This document shows positions 60,637-64,000 of a DNA stretch of 64,000 nt, piece by piece. This stretch comes from Pyrocephalus nanus (taxonomy: Eukaryota > Chordata > Aves > Passeriformes > Tyrannidae): contig CM076259.1 of assembly GCA_038380795.1 (NCBI GenBank), positions 100,489,739-100,553,738 on the forward strand, in the 5' to 3' direction. The notes beneath the pieces were generated by a model, which was not told the DNA's origin, did not search any database, and saw only the letters and a program-made list of their open reading frames with translations. The position numbers and the translations under genes were made by a program. How positions within the stretch are numbered: position 1 is the first letter of the stretch; each line of letters begins with the position of its first letter.

Positions 60637-63600
60637 ACTGGGAAAATCACAGAGCTAAATGCAACTGCAAATTTTCGTGGATTATTTTTACATGAATGTA
60701 AGCAATGTTGGTGGTGTTTGTAAAGATATTGAGATGATGATTAAATTAAAATAAGGTTGGAAAATACAGAGCTAAAGCATGTTGATACCTTGGGGAGGTG
60801 AAATGTCAGCTGTCATGGTGCTGTTGTTGCCACCATACAGGTCTGCATGCGAGATAGCCTCAAGAGGTAAAGCATTACTTAAATTCCTGCTTTTTTTTCT
60901 TTAATTCTTCCTCTCTTCTTGATGGGATTCTGTGTTGTTCAACTGGGTCTGTGAAACCACTGCCTCCAGTCCTACAAACTCTGGTAGGTGAAAGTATTTT
61001 TGTATCCAGCTACAGGGAAAGAGCCAGCATCCAGGTGATAGGGAGGGCTGTGGGATAAGATGGAGAATTTCAAACAGCTGCTCACTGGAAGCTGGTGTAG
61101 ACCTCTAATCTACTGTAAAGCTTCAGCATCCTTGTGCTCACCAGTGTCTCAGAGGAAGGGCTCATCTCCCCTCTTCCTGTGGCAAACAGGGAAAGTCTCA
61201 GCCATGTTCAGTTCACTTTAACATGCTGATGGCAGTGCTGGCTACAGGCACTGTAGAAACATCTATAAAGTAAAAGATTTATGTCCAGTGGGATCAGGTT
61301 ATACCATCAAAATTAGCTCTCTAGTGTGTACGAGGTCCCCATTCCTAGAGATCCTGGATTTTCCCTCCACTACCTTCCTCAGTGAAAACAGTGCTTGGGA
61401 AAACATTATAACTGAAAGTATGAACAGAAACACCTGCTCTGCCTGGCTGAGAAATGGTGATGAACTGCATTTCTCTCAGGCAAATCCCAAGTTACCCTGC
61501 TCTGGGGTTGGGTCAAGAGTACAGATGCCTATTTAGGAATGTCTGTTTAGCCTACCTTCCCAGAGGCAGCCTCCAAGTTAGTGAATTTAGAAGTGCTTCT
61601 GAGGTCTTTATGGGCTCTTGCTTATATCTCTTGACTTTATATCAGAGAAACCCAAGAGTGTGCTGTCCCACCAGCACCCACTGGGCCTTACTATCCATCT
61701 GAGAAAGGCAGGCTTTCACAGACCTAAAGAGACAAACAGGACACCAGGATGACAAAAATTACTCCTTGTGCTCAATTCAACCTCAGTCCTCTAGCACAGC
61801 AGTACCTTGATAAAGAAGGTCAAGAGTTGTCAGGGTTAAGAATAAAATTAAACTGGAAGATCTGCTTCTATGTTTATTTCCTCATCTCTCTCCTCCTGGA
61901 CAAATTCAACATCTGACCTTATTTTTACTGCCCAACTTAATTATTGACATTTGTAGGTGGGAAGGAGGTAACAACAACAATGACAAGAGAAGACACTAAA
62001 GTGGCATAAGTTTTCATGATATTTTTATCTCTTAAAGAAAGGACTAGCAATATGGTCTAACTGTGTATGCACACATTGTTACGCAGCCTCTAACAAGTTA
62101 AACCAAATTGTGTTTCAAATAATGAGATTTTAAAATCCGTATTTCCTGCTTTATTTTAATTTGTCTTCTGTTCTGTATCTTTAGATCTGGCTCTATTTCC
62201 TAGTTTCTGTCTGTTAATCAGAAAGTAGCTTAAAGAAAAGAAAGAAAGAAAAGCTAGAAGTTTATTTATGCAGTTAATATGAACAGCCATGGCTTTAAGA
62301 AACACATAGGTTGACAAGAGACAAGATACAAATCACAAGAGAAGATACAAATCACAAGAGCTATACAATGGAGCTTTAAGAAAACATAATAAAAAAGCCT
62401 TGGAAAGAAGCTAGGAACAAAGAGGATTTTGACTTTTTTTTTTTCTGATGTTGAGATTTGAAAGAAATAGCATTGTGAACACGCAGCAGCATAACTGGTT
62501 TTGAATATCATGGTCTGTTATGCCTGGGTTCCATCAGGAGATGCTTTGTCTATATGGAGAGATCATCAGTCATGCAAATCTGCTGCTGAACATTCTGAGG
62601 TTCTGCTAAGCCTTTGTGATTTCCTTTTATTATCTACTTCAGTTTAGAGAAGATATTTTGAAAAGGAAACTTTAAAAGCAGGGACACGACAGTTTTCCAA
62701 TAGGTACTTCTAAAACAGGTTCAGTAAATGAAGATAAAATAATTACCACATCTGCGTAGAACAACTTGACTTCATTTTCCTAAGCCATATGATATAATCA
62801 GGTTAAAAAGGCCAATGCTGACTTCTCGTGGTGAGGAACAGTCTATATTTAGTCACAGAACTGCTTCTATAAGCTTTCAGCACATTTTTACTTTGTCCTT
62901 TCATGTACTCGTTTTGATCATTAGAGGTATCACTGTGCCCCCAGCCTTCCTTCTGCCTACCCCAGTTCGTGTCACTCACTTCTCCAGCCTCTGGAAGGCA
63001 TTCTCCCTTCTTTCTTCCCAGCTGACCCGAGGTGTTACTTTTGCATGAGGCATTACTTTTGCACACTCATGTCCTGCACCTTTGATGCCTCTATTTCTTT
63101 CATCAGTTCACCATTATAGCTCTAGCCTCCCACAGAGGAGCTGGTTCCTGAAGAGTGATGCCATTACAAGGAATACTGAGCACAAAAGGTCACTCCATGG
63201 GAAGCAGAGGGCACTTCCTCTTGGCTTTGATAACAGCAGGAACCAGGAGCTTTCTGCCTAAGAAACACCTTCACCTCGGCTGGTGCCTGACATCCACCAT
63301 CTTTTCAATGGAAAATGGTTCATGTAGTCAGACCAACACTGCAGTAGATCAGATGGAAGTTCACGGAGTGCACACACATATTGTCTCATTATTATGGATT
63401 GGACAAGTTTTATGGGAGCTGAAGTGATTTAGCACATGCTGCCAGCCATATGATAGGGGTGCAGTTTTGCAGATAATAACTGTTCCTCATATGCACATCA
63501 CAGCTGAATCTCAGACCATCCCCTATGGCTCTCCTTAGATGATAGTGGCACAATCATCAATACAAAACCCACAGTAATACCACTGCCAGGATAAAGGAAA

Positions 63601-63942
63601 TAATAAACCCCACTCAGTTACTCTTAGGAAGTGTTCTGGGGCTTTCAGTCAGTTTTGGATGTGGAAAGCTGTATAAATGGATACAAATCAGGATATTAAT
63701 CTCTACCAGATTACAGTTGAAGTCTGTTTAGAATATTGCAACAGTCAAATATACATCCAGCAGTGAAACACAAACCTGATGTGCTCATCTTGGACTGGTT
63801 CTTTTCCTTGGCAGGTTGGACAAAGCAAAATTAATTTCCATGATAATAATTCTTTATACCATATACTTTTGCCAATGTTTTGCAGTTTCTTCTGTTCATC
63901 CAAAAAGATGAAAGCTCCATCGGAGGATAACACTGATCACTT
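60637..63942. other. unique noncoding DNA
   Basis: No interspersed element recognised. A 19-bp unit (aagatacaaatcacaagag) is duplicated head to tail at 62323-62341 and 62342-62360, and a GAAA-rich stretch lies near 62236-62256. Frames at 61288-61536, 61454-61702, 62815-63048 and 63155-63427 are short, overlapping and unrecognised. Confidence 0.55.
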
Positions 63943-64000
63943 CACACACACACACACACAAAACCCCACAACAAACCCCCCCCCCAAAAAAAAAAAAAAA
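63943..64000 (+). repeat. (CA)n, poly-C and poly-A low-complexity end
   Basis: A CA array (63943-63960) passes into accccacaacaaa, a run of 10 C (63976-63985) and 15 A reaching the last base of the window. The run continues beyond the edge. Compound runs like this are prone to sequencing and assembly error. Confidence 0.9.

Overview
This window reads as AT-rich vertebrate nuclear DNA, and the repeats place it in a bird. It carries about ten CR1 LINE pieces, several ending in the typical avian tail of repeated attctgtg/attctatg units. At 55399-55538 there is a tRNA-Ile-headed, CR1-tailed SINE that I recognise as TguSINE1, a family named from zebra finch, so a songbird or other passerine is the best reading. 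This rests on repeat recognition from memory; no database search was run.

I find no protein-coding gene, rRNA, functional tRNA, known small RNA, CRISPR array or prokaryote-like operon. Open frames are short (longest 195 codons) and overlap on both strands. The longest ones, at 47946-48787, 36174-36551 and 60089-60541, lie on or opposite decayed CR1 sequence, whose higher GC content keeps frames open by chance. The window is therefore intergenic or deep intronic.

Layout. 1-20.6 kb: unique AT-rich DNA with one CpG-bearing patch (3640-4062), a purine tract, a small tandem duplication and a cluster of short perfect hairpins (15.07-15.31 kb). 20.6-24.5 kb: a CR1 copy with an internal deletion, a CR1 tip, two strong inverted repeats (23351-23384 and 23808-23874) and an eroded minisatellite. 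24.5-36.6 kb: mostly unique DNA, an old amniote-type CR1 relic (31.7 kb) and two adjoining CR1 pieces (35.86-36.53 kb). 36.6-48 kb: a hexanucleotide (TTTATA)n array, small duplications, a MIR-like relic and two CpG-bearing or splice-like open stretches near 46.2 and 47.6 kb. 48-60.7 kb: the most repeat-dense part, with a large degraded antisense CR1, CR1 ends, two minus-strand G-quadruplex motifs, a probable solo LTR, TguSINE1, an old CR1-type 3' portion and the best preserved CR1 (59974-60636). 60.7-64 kb: unique DNA ending in CA, C and A runs at the window edge.

No genes here form a pathway. The content is a record of retrotransposition plus a few short structured sequences. The item most worth follow-up is the 67-nt hairpin at 23808-23874. 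I do not see convincing evidence of a new biological system.
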